From: Phycisphaerae bacterium
Lineage (GTDB): Bacteria > Planctomycetota > Phycisphaerae > Phycisphaerales > Phycisphaeraceae
Assembly (NCBI GenBank): GCA_030426385.1
Contig: JAUHYI010000003.1
Location: forward strand, 62,001 to 126,000
Direction: 5' to 3'
Length of the DNA stretch: 64,000 bases
Part shown: piece after piece, positions 44,149-53,485 of the stretch
How positions within the stretch are numbered: the stretch's first letter is position 1
Layout: each line of letters opens with the position of its first letter
The notes under the pieces: generated by a model
Seen by the model: only the letters and a program-made list of their open reading frames with translations
Told to the model about the DNA's origin: nothing
Database searches by the model: none
Made by a program: the position numbers and the translations under genes

Positions 44149-45630
44149 TTAGTTGAGGTTTTCGATGGCGTGGCTGATGTTTTCGACGGGGATAAGTTGG
44201 CAGTTTTTAGGTGGTTTTTTGGTGTTTTTGGGGACGATGATGCGGGTGAATCCGAGACGTGCGGCTTCGGCGAGGCGCATGGGCATTTGTTGGACGTGTC
44301 GGATTTCGCCGCCGAGTCCGATCTCGCCGATCGCGCAGGTGCCATGATCGAGCTGTCGATCATAATGAGCGCCGGTGATGGCCAAGGCGATGGCGAGGTC
44401 CGCGGCCGGTTCAATGATTTTCATGCCGCCGATGTTTGAGGTGAAAATGTCCTGATCGGCGAGTCGGAGTCCACCGCGTTTTTCGAGGACGGCAATGAGC
44501 ATGGCCAGGCGGTTGGAATCGATGCCGCTGGTTTTGCGTTTGGCCGAGCCGAGGAATCCGGTGGCGGTGAGCGCTTGTATTTCGACGAGCAGGCAGCGCG
44601 AGCCCTGAAGCACGGGACAGACGACACTGCCGGAGCGCGGTGCGTGTTCGTTGGCGAGGATGCCGGAGGCATCGGTGGATTCAGCGAGTCCCGCGTCGGT
44701 CATTTCGAAAAGGCCGACCTCGAGCGTAGCTCCGTAGCGATTTTTGATGGCACGGATGATGCGATGTTGATGGTAGCGATCACCCTCAAAATAGAGGACG
44801 GTGTCGACCATGTGTTCGAGCAGGCGAGGGCCCGCGAGTGTGCCTTGTTTGGTGACGTGGCCGACGAGGAAAATCGCGGTGCCCGTAGACTTGGCGAGGT
44901 AGACCAGTTCCTGGGCGCAGGTTCGCAATTGTGAAACGCTGCCGGGCGCCGCGGGCAGGTCGGACTTGTAAATCATCTGAATGGAATCGATGACGACGAC
45001 AGCGGGATTGGTGAGGCGTATCTGTTCAACGATGCGCGCCAGGTTGGTGTCAGCGAGGACGAGCAGTGAGGAGATTTCTGATTTCTGATTTTTGATTTTT
45101 GATTTGAGGACGGGCGGAGCGGTTTGAGATTTTGTGTTGGGGTTTTGGGGTTGGGAAATATTGAGGCGGTCGGCGCGGAGGCGTAATTGTTGAGCGGATT
45201 CTTCGCTGGTGGCGTAGAGGATGGTTTGGTCGTTCTGAGCGATGCGACCTGCGGCCATGAGTAGCAGTGTAGATTTTCCGATGCCGGGATCGCCGCCGAT
45301 GAGTATGACGCTGCCGGGGACGATGCCGGTGTGGGGTGCGGTGCCGCCGAGCACGCGATCGAGTTCGCCGATGTGGGTGGGAATGCGTCCTGTTGAGGCG
45401 TTGCCGGTTGCGTCGAGGTTGGGGTCGATTTGTGAAAGGGGGAGCGCGGGGTTGGCGGATTGGGGTGAGGATGACAGGGAAGGATGTTCAGCGGTGCCGC
45501 GATGGGTGTCGTTGGTGGGCGTGAAGGATTCGAGGGTGTCCCACTGTCCGCAGTCGGGGCATCGGCCAGCCCAACGATGTTGGACGCCGCCGCAGGCACT
45601 GCAGACGAATTGCGTTTTGGTTTTTGCCAT
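44149..45630 (-). CDS. radA: DNA repair protein RadA
   Basis: RecA-like ATPase and branch-migration helicase used in recombination; 493 residues. The C4 zinc finger is C10/C13/C24/C27 (FVCSACGGVQHRWAGRCPDC). Walker A is GGDPGIGKST (112-121), the RadA-specific KNRYG motif lies near 295, and the C-terminal Lon-protease-like domain (SNIGGMKIIEPAADLAIALA) ends at MPMRLAEAARLGFTRIIVP. Residues about 159-187 carry an extra KSKIKNQKSEIS-type stretch encoded by AAATCAR heptamers, between Walker A and the next strand. It appears to head a two-gene unit with the GH10-like gene. Confidence 0.96.
   Translation of the reverse strand: MAKTKTQFVCSACGGVQHRWAGRCPDCGQWDTLESFTPTNDTHRGTAEHPSLSSSPQSANPALPLSQIDPNLDATGNASTGRIPTHIGELDRVLGGTAPHTGIVPGSVILIGGDPGIGKSTLLLMAAGRIAQNDQTILYATSEESAQQLRLRADRLNISQPQNPNTKSQTAPPVLKSKIKNQKSEISSLLVLADTNLARIVEQIRLTNPAVVVIDSIQMIYKSDLPAAPGSVSQLRTCAQELVYLAKSTGTAIFLVGHVTKQGTLAGPRLLEHMVDTVLYFEGDRYHQHRIIRAIKNRYGATLEVGLFEMTDAGLAESTDASGILANEHAPRSGSVVCPVLQGSRCLLVEIQALTATGFLGSAKRKTSGIDSNRLAMLIAVLEKRGGLRLADQDIFTSNIGGMKIIEPAADLAIALAITGAHYDRQLDHGTCAIGEIGLGGEIRHVQQMPMRLAEAARLGFTRIIVPKNTKKPPKNCQLIPVENISHAIENLN
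45073..45107 (-). repeat. AAATCAR heptamer array inside radA
   Basis: In coding sense five consecutive AAATCAA/AAATCAG units, read in frame as KSKIKNQKSEIS. The repeat family is the same as the one inside ileS. Confidence 0.8.
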
Positions 45631-45660
45631 GAGTTTTGTTAAGGATAGCGGGTTTGAAGG

Positions 45661-45880
45661 CGTGAGTTAAAAGGGGCCAGTGAAAAGTGGCCAGTTAAAA
45701 GTTAAAAGCCAGAAGTTGAAAGTGAAAAGTTAAAAATAGGAGGCGCGTTGTGTCGGGTTAAATCGTGCGGGGGAAATGAGCGGGGGAAATGTGAGAAGGT
45801 TGCGGGGGGATTGTGTGGGGATTGCGGGGGGATTGTGGGGGGTGGGTGGGGGGGTGGGGGGTGACGGGGGGTGGGGATGG
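45661..45880 (+). repeat. Degenerate heptamer plus G-rich mosaic upstream of ctpA-like gene
   Basis: AGTTAAAAG, GTGAAAAG and GTTAAAAG units with CCAGTTAAAAG spacers (to about 45738), then GGGGGAAATGAGCGGGGGAAATGTG and long G runs to 45880. The ctpA-like promoter elements fall in its last part. Confidence 0.8.
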
Positions 45881-45889
45881 GTCTACAAT
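45861..45889 (+). promoter_or_regulatory. Putative leaderless promoter of the ctpA-like gene
   Basis: GTGACG (45861-45866), a 17-bp spacer and TACAAT (45884-45889), with the ATG at 45896 exactly 6 nt beyond. The spacer is largely G-rich repeat. Confidence 0.55.
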
Positions 45890-45895
45890 TAGGGC

Positions 45896-47539
45896 ATGTT
45901 TAAACATCATCATCGTACTACTGAGCGTTCTGAGGGTTCTGATCAATCTGGCTCGAGTCGAGCGGGTTCGGGACAGCGTCGCATGTTTCGCGATGGCGTG
46001 CTGATCGTGCTTAGCGTGATCATGCTGGTGATTGCTGCGCCATCGTTGGCAAAGTTTTCATTGGTGAACACCGCCAGTCAGTTGGACCTGTTCGTGGATG
46101 TGCGTCATGAGATCGTGGACCAGTTTGTCGAAGCGCCTGACGAACAGGCCATGATGGAAGCCGCGGTACACGGGATGGTCGAAGCGCTGGACGATCCGTA
46201 TACGGTTTATCTATCGCCTGACGATCTGGATATGTTTGATAAGCAGGTGCGCGGTTCGTTCAGCGGGATCGGCGCGGAAGTGAATATTGAAGACGACTAC
46301 CTGCACATCATCACGCCGTTGGAAGGCTCGCCTGCGTGGAAGGCGGGAGTTTTGCCGGGTGATATCGTGCTGGAAATTGACGGGGAATCGACCAAGGGGA
46401 TGAACATCAATGACGCGGTTGATCGCCTGACGGGCGAGGCGGGGACGGATGTGACGATTTTAGCCCGTCATGCCTCGGGTGACGAAGCGACGATCACGAT
46501 CACGCGCGATCGCATTATCGTGCCAACGATCAAGGGGCTGTTGCGGGGCGCGGATCATCATTGGGATTACATGGTCGATCCATCGCGTGGCATCGGCTAC
46601 ATCCGAATCGCGCAGTTCACGGACAAGACCGCTACGGATTTGGCCAGCGCGTTAACAGGATTGATGGATCGTGGGATGAAGGGGTTGATCCTGGACGTGC
46701 GATTTAATCCGGGTGGCCTGTTGGAATCGGCGGTGCGGACGAGCGACATGTTTTTGGATGAGGGGCAGCGGATCGTATCGGTCAAAGGTCGCAAGGTGAA
46801 AGAGCAAGGGTACGACGCGACGAGCGATACGGTGGTGCCGATGGACATGCCGATTGTGATCGTGGCCAACGAAGGCAGCGCGTCAGCGGCAGAGATTCTG
46901 ACCGGTGCGCTCACGGATAACAAGCGTGCAAAATTTGTGGGGACGCGAACATTTGGCAAGGGCAGTGTGCAACAGGTGCGGATGCTCGAGTCGGGGTTGG
47001 GCGCGATCAAGATCACCAATGCGTATTACTATTTGCCCAACGGGCGAAAGATTCACCGTGTGGAAGATGCCGAGCAATGGGGGGTTGATCCGGAAGAAGG
47101 TTTCTATGTGTCGATGTCTGCCGAACAGGTGAAGGACATGGTGATAGCTCGGCGTGAGCGGGATATTCTGGATGAAAATGATGGCCAGGAAGCGATGACG
47201 ATTACGCCCGAGTCGGTGGAATCTGAAATGAAAGATATCCAGTTGGCGGCAGCACTGCGAGCAATTTACGGCCGGCTGGACACCGGCGAATGGGTCGAGG
47301 TGGGCGCGTCGGGCGTGTCGGAACTGGTCAAAGCCCGGCAGCGTGATCTATTGATTCGCCAACGCGACCTGTTGGAAAATCGGTTGGGCGAGATCAAGGA
47401 TGAACTGGCAGTGCTGGATGGGAAGCTGCCGAAGGAAGTGGCCGAGGATGCGGGCGTGATCGAGAAGGCCGAAGAAGTTGCTGAAACAGCCGAAATGCCT
47501 GTAGAGTCAGGGGCGATTACGGAGCCAGCGGGGGAATGA
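45896..47539 (+). CDS. C-terminal processing peptidase (S41 family, CtpA-like)
   Basis: Membrane-anchored periplasmic serine protease, 547 residues. A His/Ser-rich cytoplasmic start, one membrane segment (about 34-53), a helical region, a PDZ domain (about 110-195: FSGIGAEVNIEDDYLHII; AGVLPGDIVLEIDGEST) and the S41 core follow. The catalytic Ser is in NEGSASAAEI (near 328-333) and the catalytic Lys in FGKGSVQQV. LDVRFNPGGLLESAV is the conserved strand. After residue 420 the tail is charged and helical (RQRDLLIRQRDLLENRLGEIK), ending in an Ala/Glu-rich stretch. Family members trim tails of exported proteins or envelope hydrolases; the target here is unknown. Confidence 0.93.
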   Translation: MFKHHHRTTERSEGSDQSGSSRAGSGQRRMFRDGVLIVLSVIMLVIAAPSLAKFSLVNTASQLDLFVDVRHEIVDQFVEAPDEQAMMEAAVHGMVEALDDPYTVYLSPDDLDMFDKQVRGSFSGIGAEVNIEDDYLHIITPLEGSPAWKAGVLPGDIVLEIDGESTKGMNINDAVDRLTGEAGTDVTILARHASGDEATITITRDRIIVPTIKGLLRGADHHWDYMVDPSRGIGYIRIAQFTDKTATDLASALTGLMDRGMKGLILDVRFNPGGLLESAVRTSDMFLDEGQRIVSVKGRKVKEQGYDATSDTVVPMDMPIVIVANEGSASAAEILTGALTDNKRAKFVGTRTFGKGSVQQVRMLESGLGAIKITNAYYYLPNGRKIHRVEDAEQWGVDPEEGFYVSMSAEQVKDMVIARRERDILDENDGQEAMTITPESVESEMKDIQLAAALRAIYGRLDTGEWVEVGASGVSELVKARQRDLLIRQRDLLENRLGEIKDELAVLDGKLPKEVAEDAGVIEKAEEVAETAEMPVESGAITEPAGE

Positions 47540-47545
47540 TTTTTA

Positions 47546-47690
47546 GTTAAAAGTTAAAAGTAAGAAGTAAGAAGTAAGAGAGTCGGAGACCGGCGAGGTT
47601 AAGTTTGATGGGGAAACGTGGGGAAACGTGGGGAAACGTGGGGGAGCGTGGGGTGTGTGGTGTGTGTGGGGGGGGTGGGGGAGGGAGGTT
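47546..47690 (+). repeat. Heptamer array and G-rich block between ctpA-like gene and tsaD
   Basis: Phase-locked GTTAAAA, GTTAAAA, GTAAGAA, GTAAGAA, GTAAGAG (47546-47580), then tandem GTGGGGAAAC 10-mers (47608-47640) and G runs ending about 10 nt before the tsaD start. Confidence 0.88.
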
Positions 47691-47696
47691 ATTGGT

Positions 47697-48806
47697 ATGG
47701 GTAGTTTGATATTGGGATTGGAAACGAGCTGTGACGAGACTGCCGGTGCGGTGGTTGAGGATGGGGTGCGTGTGCGTTCGAACGTGATCGCGACGCAGCA
47801 TGAATTGCATCGGAAGTATGCGGGGGTGGTGCCGGAGATCGCGAGTCGTGCGCATGTGGAACGATTGATGCCGGTGGTGGAGGAAGCGGTTGAGAAAGCA
47901 GGGGTAGGATTAAGTGATCTGGATGCGATCGCGGTGGGGAATCGGCCTGGCTTGATCGGATCATTGCTGGTGGGCGTGGGCGCAGCCAAAGCGTTGGCGT
48001 GGTCGTTGGATGTGCCGATCGTGGGTGTGGATCATGTGGCTGCGCATTTGTATGCAGCGCAGTTGGATCGAGATGATGTATTGGCCTATCCGGGTGTGGG
48101 GCTGGTGGTGTCGGGCGGTCACACGAGTTTGTATCGCGTGGACGGGCCGATGGAAGAGGCCGGCGGAGGTGGTGGGAAAAACGAGGGGCGAAGTGGGGGG
48201 GGGATCACAGTGATTGGCAAGACGATTGATGATGCGGTGGGTGAGGCGTATGACAAGGCGGCGGTGATTTTGGGGTTGGGTTATCCGGGTGGGCCGAAGT
48301 TGGATCGCGCGGCGCAACAGGGCAATGCGAAGTTTGTGCGCTTGCCGCGATCGATGCTGGGCCGTGATAGTTTGGACTTTTCATTCAGTGGATTAAAGAC
48401 AGCGTTGTTGTACGCGGTGCGTGGCACGCCGGACCATGAGACGCGCGAGTTTCCGCGCGAGTTGGATGCTTTGACAGAGCAAGAGCGTTTGGATTTTTCA
48501 GCGTCGTTTCAGGCGGCAGCGATCGATACGTTGATCGTGAAATTGGAACGAGCGTTGGATCAGATGGGCGATGCGCGGAGTGTGATTATTGGGGGCGGGG
48601 TGAGTGCGAATTCATTGCTGCGCAAACGCGTGGTGGAATTGGCCGATGAGCGAGGGATTGAGGCCTGTTTGCCGCCGATGGGGTATTGCCTGGATAATGC
48701 GGCGATGATCGCGGGGTTGGCGCATCACCGTTTGCAGGCGGGCGCGGTGGACGATCTGGAATTGGCGGCGATCGCGACGACAGGGGTGAAGCGGGGGAAG
48801 CGCTAA
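47697..48806 (+). CDS. tsaD: tRNA threonylcarbamoyladenosine transferase TsaD
   Basis: Transfers the threonylcarbamoyl group to A37 of ANN-decoding tRNAs with TsaB/TsaE; 369 residues. The start at 47697 (MGSLILGLETSCDET) matches the family N-terminus; the upstream in-frame Gly/Trp-rich stretch is repeat. GLETSCDETA, the metal-binding HVAAH (VDHVAAHLYA), VVSGGHTSLY, KTIDDAVGEAYDKAA and GGGVSANSLLR are all present. A short Gly-rich insert (about 158-172, GGGGKNEGRSGGG) follows the GGHTSLY segment and is encoded by a G-rich stretch. GGAGG lies about 10 nt before the ATG. Confidence 0.97.
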   Translation: MGSLILGLETSCDETAGAVVEDGVRVRSNVIATQHELHRKYAGVVPEIASRAHVERLMPVVEEAVEKAGVGLSDLDAIAVGNRPGLIGSLLVGVGAAKALAWSLDVPIVGVDHVAAHLYAAQLDRDDVLAYPGVGLVVSGGHTSLYRVDGPMEEAGGGGGKNEGRSGGGITVIGKTIDDAVGEAYDKAAVILGLGYPGGPKLDRAAQQGNAKFVRLPRSMLGRDSLDFSFSGLKTALLYAVRGTPDHETREFPRELDALTEQERLDFSASFQAAAIDTLIVKLERALDQMGDARSVIIGGGVSANSLLRKRVVELADERGIEACLPPMGYCLDNAAMIAGLAHHRLQAGAVDDLELAAIATTGVKRGKR

Positions 48807-48903
48807 AAGTCAAAATTAAAAGTGAAAAGTTAAAAGTAGGAGAGAGGGGGAAGTGTGAAGGAGAAATGTGAAGGGGGATTGTGAGGGGGGAAATGTGGGG
48901 GGG
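48807..48903 (+). repeat. Heptamer-like units and G-rich block between tsaD and asmA-like gene
   Basis: TAAAAGT-type units including GTGAAAA GTTAAAA, then GGAGAAATGTGAAGGGGGATTGTGAGGGGGGAAATGTG-type blocks. The promoter-like hexamers of the next gene overlap the end. Confidence 0.8.
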
Positions 48904-48909
48904 TATGAT
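48879..48909 (+). promoter_or_regulatory. Putative leaderless promoter of the AsmA-like gene
   Basis: TTGTGA (48879-48884), a 19-bp G-rich spacer and TATGAT (48904-48909), with the ATG at 48916 exactly 6 nt beyond. Confidence 0.45.
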
Positions 48910-48915
48910 GGGGGA

Positions 48916-51900
48916 ATGAAATCCGATAGAAGAATAGTTAAGAAGTTGATCCTCGCGCTGGTGGTGATGGTTTTACTATTGGGTGTTTTGACGGTATTTG
49001 CCCCGAACTTGGCCAGTCGGTTTGGCCGAGGTGCGGTGGCGAATGCGATCAACGATTCGATTCACGGGCACGTGACGATTAAGGGGTTGTCGTTGCGGTG
49101 GGGTGCGGGTCAGTTGATCGAAGGCGTGCGGGTTTTTGATGTGGCGGGGATGCCGATTGGAACGATCGAACAAGTGCGACTGCGGGATGCGTCGCTGTGG
49201 GGATTGTTGCGCGGGCACCTGGATCTTGGGCGCGTGGAGGTCGTGATCGATACGATGACGATCGTGCGCGAAGGGGATGGCCCGACGAGTATCGAACAGT
49301 TGCTGGTCGATGCGGGCGAAGAGAAAACCGCGACGGCAGAAGGTGTGAACGCGGGTGGGCATGTGGGTGGGCATGTGGGGGAACATGTGGGGGAACATGT
49401 GGGGGGGCATGTAGAGGGTAATACGGAGGGATTCGTGTGGCCTGATGGGTTGCACATGAATTTGCAGGTGGAGGCCAACAGTCTTGTGTGGTTGGATGGA
49501 AGTGGGCCTGCGTCGTCGATTGATGATGTGGTGTTGTCGATTGACTTGCGTGATGCCCGAAAGATTGCCGCGTCGCTGTCAGCGATGGTGAAGCAAGACG
49601 AGTTTGCAGGTGGAATCGCGATTGATGGGGTGGTGACGGATTTGTTTGATGGGAGTGGGGCGTTGGATGTGGCCGCGGCGCAGATGAAATTTTATTCGGA
49701 GCTGACGGATGTGCCGGTGTTGGCGTTGGATCGGATGTTCCAGCAGGAGGGGAAGCTGGTGGCAATGTTGGGACAGGTGTTGAACACGCGTGCGGATATT
49801 CATGGTGCGTTGCTGAGTCCTGCGATGGATGTGGTCGCGACGTCAGCCCATATGCAGATGCAATTGGCAACGAGCCTGAGCGCGGATGGGCAATCGATTG
49901 AATTGCGTGAGCCGGGGCAGGTGGTGTTGACGGTGACGCCTGAGTACTGGTCGATGGTGGATGATCAGACACGGCTGGTGGATGGGTTTGATGTGCTGGT
50001 GGATTTGAAACAATTGCGAATCGCCCGTGATACAACGGGTGTTGTGCTCAATGAATCATCATTGGAAGCGGCAGCCTCGGTGCGTGGTGTGGTGATTGAT
50101 GCGGGGCAAACGGTTGGGCAAATCAAGTGGCTGGATACGCAGGTGTCGGTGGTTGGAGCGCGTGTGGGTGAGCGTTTGGATGTGAAATTTTCAACGCGCG
50201 CCGAGCAGGGGGAACAGTCGGGCACGTTTGATGTGGCGGGACATGTGTTGAACCTGGGGAACCACGCGGGTGGATTGTTGGCAATGTCGGGAGCGATCGA
50301 TGGGCGGGTGTCAGCAGTGCCCGTTGAGGCGGTGGATCGATTGTTGGGCATGGATGGGCGGATGTCAGCGATGCTGGGCACGGTGTTGGATGGCCATTTG
50401 CAACTGTCGGGTGATGCGGATGAAAGGCAGGTGGTTTTGTCGGTGCAGGCAGAACAACTGACTGCCGATGCCACGATGCGGTACGCGGATGGCGTGTTGC
50501 GTAGCGAGTCGGGGCAAGCGATGTTGCGCGTGACGCCGGGCGCGTGGTCCGCGATGTTTGGGAAAGGTAGCGAAAGTGATAAAGGTGAAAAACAAAGTGT
50601 GAGCGAATGGAGAATCGCGGGGGGGAATGTGGGGGGGAATGTGGAGGGAAATGTGGGGGGGCAGGGGGAGGTGGTGGTGCGAGCGGATTTGGCCCGATTG
50701 GATTGGCCGGTTGACGAGGGGATTGCGGGGTTGGCCGCGGAGTTGCGTGTGAATGCGGGAGCGATGGATTTAGTGATGGGTGAATCGGAACGAGTGGTTT
50801 CGATGAAAGAAAGTGCGTTGACGTTTACGGTGGGAAGCGCGAGCGATGGGCGGGATGCGCAGGAGGTATTGGCGAGCGGGAAAAAATTGGCGATGACGTT
50901 GGCGAGCGGCGCGGTGGGGCTGGGTGATGTGCAGATGGAAGTGGTGGGCGTTTATCGCGATGGGGTGTTGCGCATTGATAGAAATGACGGCGGAAAAATG
51001 TTGGCAACGTTGCAGGCTGAGCCGGGCGCGTGGGGCGAATTGTCCGAAGCAGTGACGGTGGGTTTGGATGTGCGTGAATTGTTGTGGCCGATCGATGATC
51101 CGAAGGCGGGTCGGTTAGCGATGTCAGCCAGGGTTTCGCCGATGGGTTGGTCGGGAGAGTCGGAATTGGCGGGTGTGCGTGTGGCGGACGTGGTGATTGA
51201 TGTGCCAAGCGTGGGGTTGAGTGAGCCAATGGTGATCACCGCCCGGGGGCGCGTGATGCAGGAGATGGTTGGTGACGCGCGCGATGGGAATGCGCGTGGT
51301 GGTGATCAAGGTGAGGTATTAGCGCGGGTGACGGTGGCCGATGTTCTCGATGGTGCGCAAGTGCGCGAAGCGGTGTTGGAGTTGTCGAATTTGTCCATGG
51401 GGATGGTTGATCGATTAGCGCAGCAGGATGGGATGTTGGTGGCGCTTTTTGGCGAGCAGTTGGATCGCGTGTCAGTGCGGATGGTGCCGGGCGATGACGG
51501 ATATCTGTTGGATATGTCGGGCGAGGGGGAGGTTGGGGTTGGGATGGGGGTGGGGGGGGCGAATGTATTTTTGCAGGCATCGACGGCGAATCTGGATGTG
51601 CAACTGTCGGGCGTGTATGTGGCGGATCGGTATGTGATGTTGTTGCCGGAAAGTTTTGTGGGTTTTGAATTGACGCCTGCGATGGTGGATTATTGGCAGC
51701 GTGAGAAAATGAACACCGGTGGGAATGAGCAAGCATATAAAAAGTTAGAAGAACGGCCGAGGACTACCGGTGGAAGTGCGGGGGGAAATGCGGGGGGAAA
51801 TGTGGGGGGGGTGGGGGGGTGGGTTTTGGAGCGGGGGATGCCGATTCGGTTGGCGGTGGATGCATTGCATTGGCCGTTGGGTGGGTCGATGGAGGTGACG

Positions 51901-53352
51901 AAGCGCGAGTCGGATGACGCGATGCAGTTGGCATTGCGCGTGACGAGTGATGGCGGAGTGTTGCGTAATCCCGCAACGGGTGAGTCGGTGCGATTGAGTG
52001 ATGTATCAGTGCGGGTAGTGCCTGAACTGGGTAAGCGTGGGATAGCGAAAAGTGCCAGTGGAAATAGTGAGGACAGTGGGAAAGGTGAGAGGCGTGAGGC
52101 GATCGCGGTGCATGCGATGACGTCGTTGCAACGGGTGGGGCGTGATGGCAGTCTGGGGACAGCGGGGCGTATTGAATCGATGACGACATTACGGCAATGG
52201 GACAATGCGGAGACGCGATCGGTGACGACGCGGACGAGTGCGACGCAGTTACCGGTTGATTTGATCGAAGCGTTGTCGGGATTGAGCGGGCAATTGGTGC
52301 CGGCATTGGGACCGACTGCCGACGTGACGATTGTGGGGCAATACCCAGGCGATATGGATATTTCAGCGCGGAGTCCGAACGCGACGTTGCATGTGCCCGC
52401 GACGATCGATCGGTCGATGGTGCTGACCTTGCGTGAGCCGATGGTGTCGACATTGATGCTGACCGCATCGTTGCGGGATTCGTATTTAGCGGGGATCCAT
52501 CCGGTGTTGGCTGACATTGTGGGAGCCGAGTCGCCGGTGAAATTGACGTTGGAGCCTGGCGGTTTGCGTGTGCCGTTGCATGGTAAGGATCGCGGCAAAT
52601 CGATGTGGGGCAGTGATGTGTCAGGCCTGTCGCTGCGTGGTGTTTTGGAACTGGGTGTGATTCAGATGAGCAGTCGAGGTTGGGTGCGTGATGGCGTGAA
52701 TCAAATCGTAGGGCAGTTGCTGTTGCAATCACGGCGTGACAAACGGTTAGGCGTGCGCGAGGAAGGCGTGACGTATCCGGTGACGTTTACGCCGTTGGTT
52801 TTTACGATTGATCAAGGGCGATTGACGACGAATGAATTATGGATGACCGGCGTTGATATCGCTGCGGGATTTCAGGGTTCAGCCAATCTGGTTACGCAGG
52901 AACAGAATTTTACGATGGGGCTGGTGGGTGCTTCGCTGGTGGCGGGAGGGCAGTCGTTTTTGGTGGGCCGAGTGAATGTGAAGGATATTATTGATGTGCC
53001 GATTGGCGGGACGATGCGCAAGCCTGTGCTGGATAAAAAATGGGTAGGTACGCAGGCGGCAGGATCGATTTTGAGCGGAACGCTGGGCGAGATTTCGTCG
53101 GAAGCGCAGATGGCGATCGATTTGTTTGGCGGTTTTATCAAACAACAAAAACGCAAGAAGAGCGGGTTATCGTGGCATCTGCCAGAGGCAGCGCGTGAAT
53201 TGGTGAACCGGACGATTCAAGAGCATGGCTCGCCACGCAAGTCCGCGGATGAAAGTGGAGCCAACGGGGGCAAATCGCCGCGTGATTCACAGACACAAGA
53301 AGAGCAGCCGAAGCAGCGACCGCGTACGATATTGGATGAGTTGTTTCAGTAA
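48916..53352 (+). CDS. Giant AsmA-like envelope protein with four internal repeats
   Basis: A 1478-residue protein with one N-terminal membrane helix (LILALVVMVLLLGVLTVFAP) and a long, beta-rich extracytoplasmic part. The start GRGAVANAINDSIHGHVTIK then GLSLRW, and a C-terminal FTIDQGRLTTNELWMTGVDI with GTMRKPVLDKKW, resemble AsmA/TamB-type lipid-transfer or assembly proteins. A motif close to DRxxxxDGxLVAMLGxxLD occurs four times (near nt 49720, 50330, 51405 and 52260), so the protein is built of repeated modules. Three Gly/His/Asn-rich inserts come from G-rich repeats (near nt 49350, 50620 and 51770). The C-terminal tail is basic and low-complexity. The in-frame upstream codons from 48868 are repeat-derived. 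Confidence 0.75.
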   Translation: MKSDRRIVKKLILALVVMVLLLGVLTVFAPNLASRFGRGAVANAINDSIHGHVTIKGLSLRWGAGQLIEGVRVFDVAGMPIGTIEQVRLRDASLWGLLRGHLDLGRVEVVIDTMTIVREGDGPTSIEQLLVDAGEEKTATAEGVNAGGHVGGHVGEHVGEHVGGHVEGNTEGFVWPDGLHMNLQVEANSLVWLDGSGPASSIDDVVLSIDLRDARKIAASLSAMVKQDEFAGGIAIDGVVTDLFDGSGALDVAAAQMKFYSELTDVPVLALDRMFQQEGKLVAMLGQVLNTRADIHGALLSPAMDVVATSAHMQMQLATSLSADGQSIELREPGQVVLTVTPEYWSMVDDQTRLVDGFDVLVDLKQLRIARDTTGVVLNESSLEAAASVRGVVIDAGQTVGQIKWLDTQVSVVGARVGERLDVKFSTRAEQGEQSGTFDVAGHVLNLGNHAGGLLAMSGAIDGRVSAVPVEAVDRLLGMDGRMSAMLGTVLDGHLQLSGDADERQVVLSVQAEQLTADATMRYADGVLRSESGQAMLRVTPGAWSAMFGKGSESDKGEKQSVSEWRIAGGNVGGNVEGNVGGQGEVVVRADLARLDWPVDEGIAGLAAELRVNAGAMDLVMGESERVVSMKESALTFTVGSASDGRDAQEVLASGKKLAMTLASGAVGLGDVQMEVVGVYRDGVLRIDRNDGGKMLATLQAEPGAWGELSEAVTVGLDVRELLWPIDDPKAGRLAMSARVSPMGWSGESELAGVRVADVVIDVPSVGLSEPMVITARGRVMQEMVGDARDGNARGGDQGEVLARVTVADVLDGAQVREAVLELSNLSMGMVDRLAQQDGMLVALFGEQLDRVSVRMVPGDDGYLLDMSGEGEVGVGMGVGGANVFLQASTANLDVQLSGVYVADRYVMLLPESFVGFELTPAMVDYWQREKMNTGGNEQAYKKLEERPRTTGGSAGGNAGGNVGGVGGWVLERGMPIRLAVDALHWPLGGSMEVTKRESDDAMQLALRVTSDGGVLRNPATGESVRLSDVSVRVVPELGKRGIAKSASGNSEDSGKGERREAIAVHAMTSLQRVGRDGSLGTAGRIESMTTLRQWDNAETRSVTTRTSATQLPVDLIEALSGLSGQLVPALGPTADVTIVGQYPGDMDISARSPNATLHVPATIDRSMVLTLREPMVSTLMLTASLRDSYLAGIHPVLADIVGAESPVKLTLEPGGLRVPLHGKDRGKSMWGSDVSGLSLRGVLELGVIQMSSRGWVRDGVNQIVGQLLLQSRRDKRLGVREEGVTYPVTFTPLVFTIDQGRLTTNELWMTGVDIAAGFQGSANLVTQEQNFTMGLVGASLVAGGQSFLVGRVNVKDIIDVPIGGTMRKPVLDKKWVGTQAAGSILSGTLGEISSEAQMAIDLFGGFIKQQKRKKSGLSWHLPEAARELVNRTIQEHGSPRKSADESGANGGKSPRDSQTQEEQPKQRPRTILDELFQ
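49345..49432 (+). repeat. G-rich block inside the AsmA-like gene, first of three
   Basis: Repeats of GGGCATGTGGGGGAACATGTG type, read as GGHVGGHVGEHVGEHVGG. Similar blocks in the same gene are at about 50617-50665 and 51766-51830. Confidence 0.8.
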
Positions 53353-53375
53353 TGAACGAAGGAATACGAGGGTGA

Positions 53376-53431
53376 GTTAAAAGTTAAAAGTTAAAAGTTG
53401 GGAGTTGGGAGTTGGGAGTTAAAAGTTTGAA
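53376..53431 (+). repeat. Phase-locked mixed heptamer array
   Basis: Eight consecutive 7-bp units: GTTAAAA x3, GTTGGGA x3, GTTAAAA, GTTTGAA. The unit sequence changes but the period is kept. Confidence 0.9.
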
Positions 53432-53485
53432 GTGGGGTGTTCAAGGTTACTGTGTTGCGGAAATGCGAGGGGGTGAAGGATAAAC

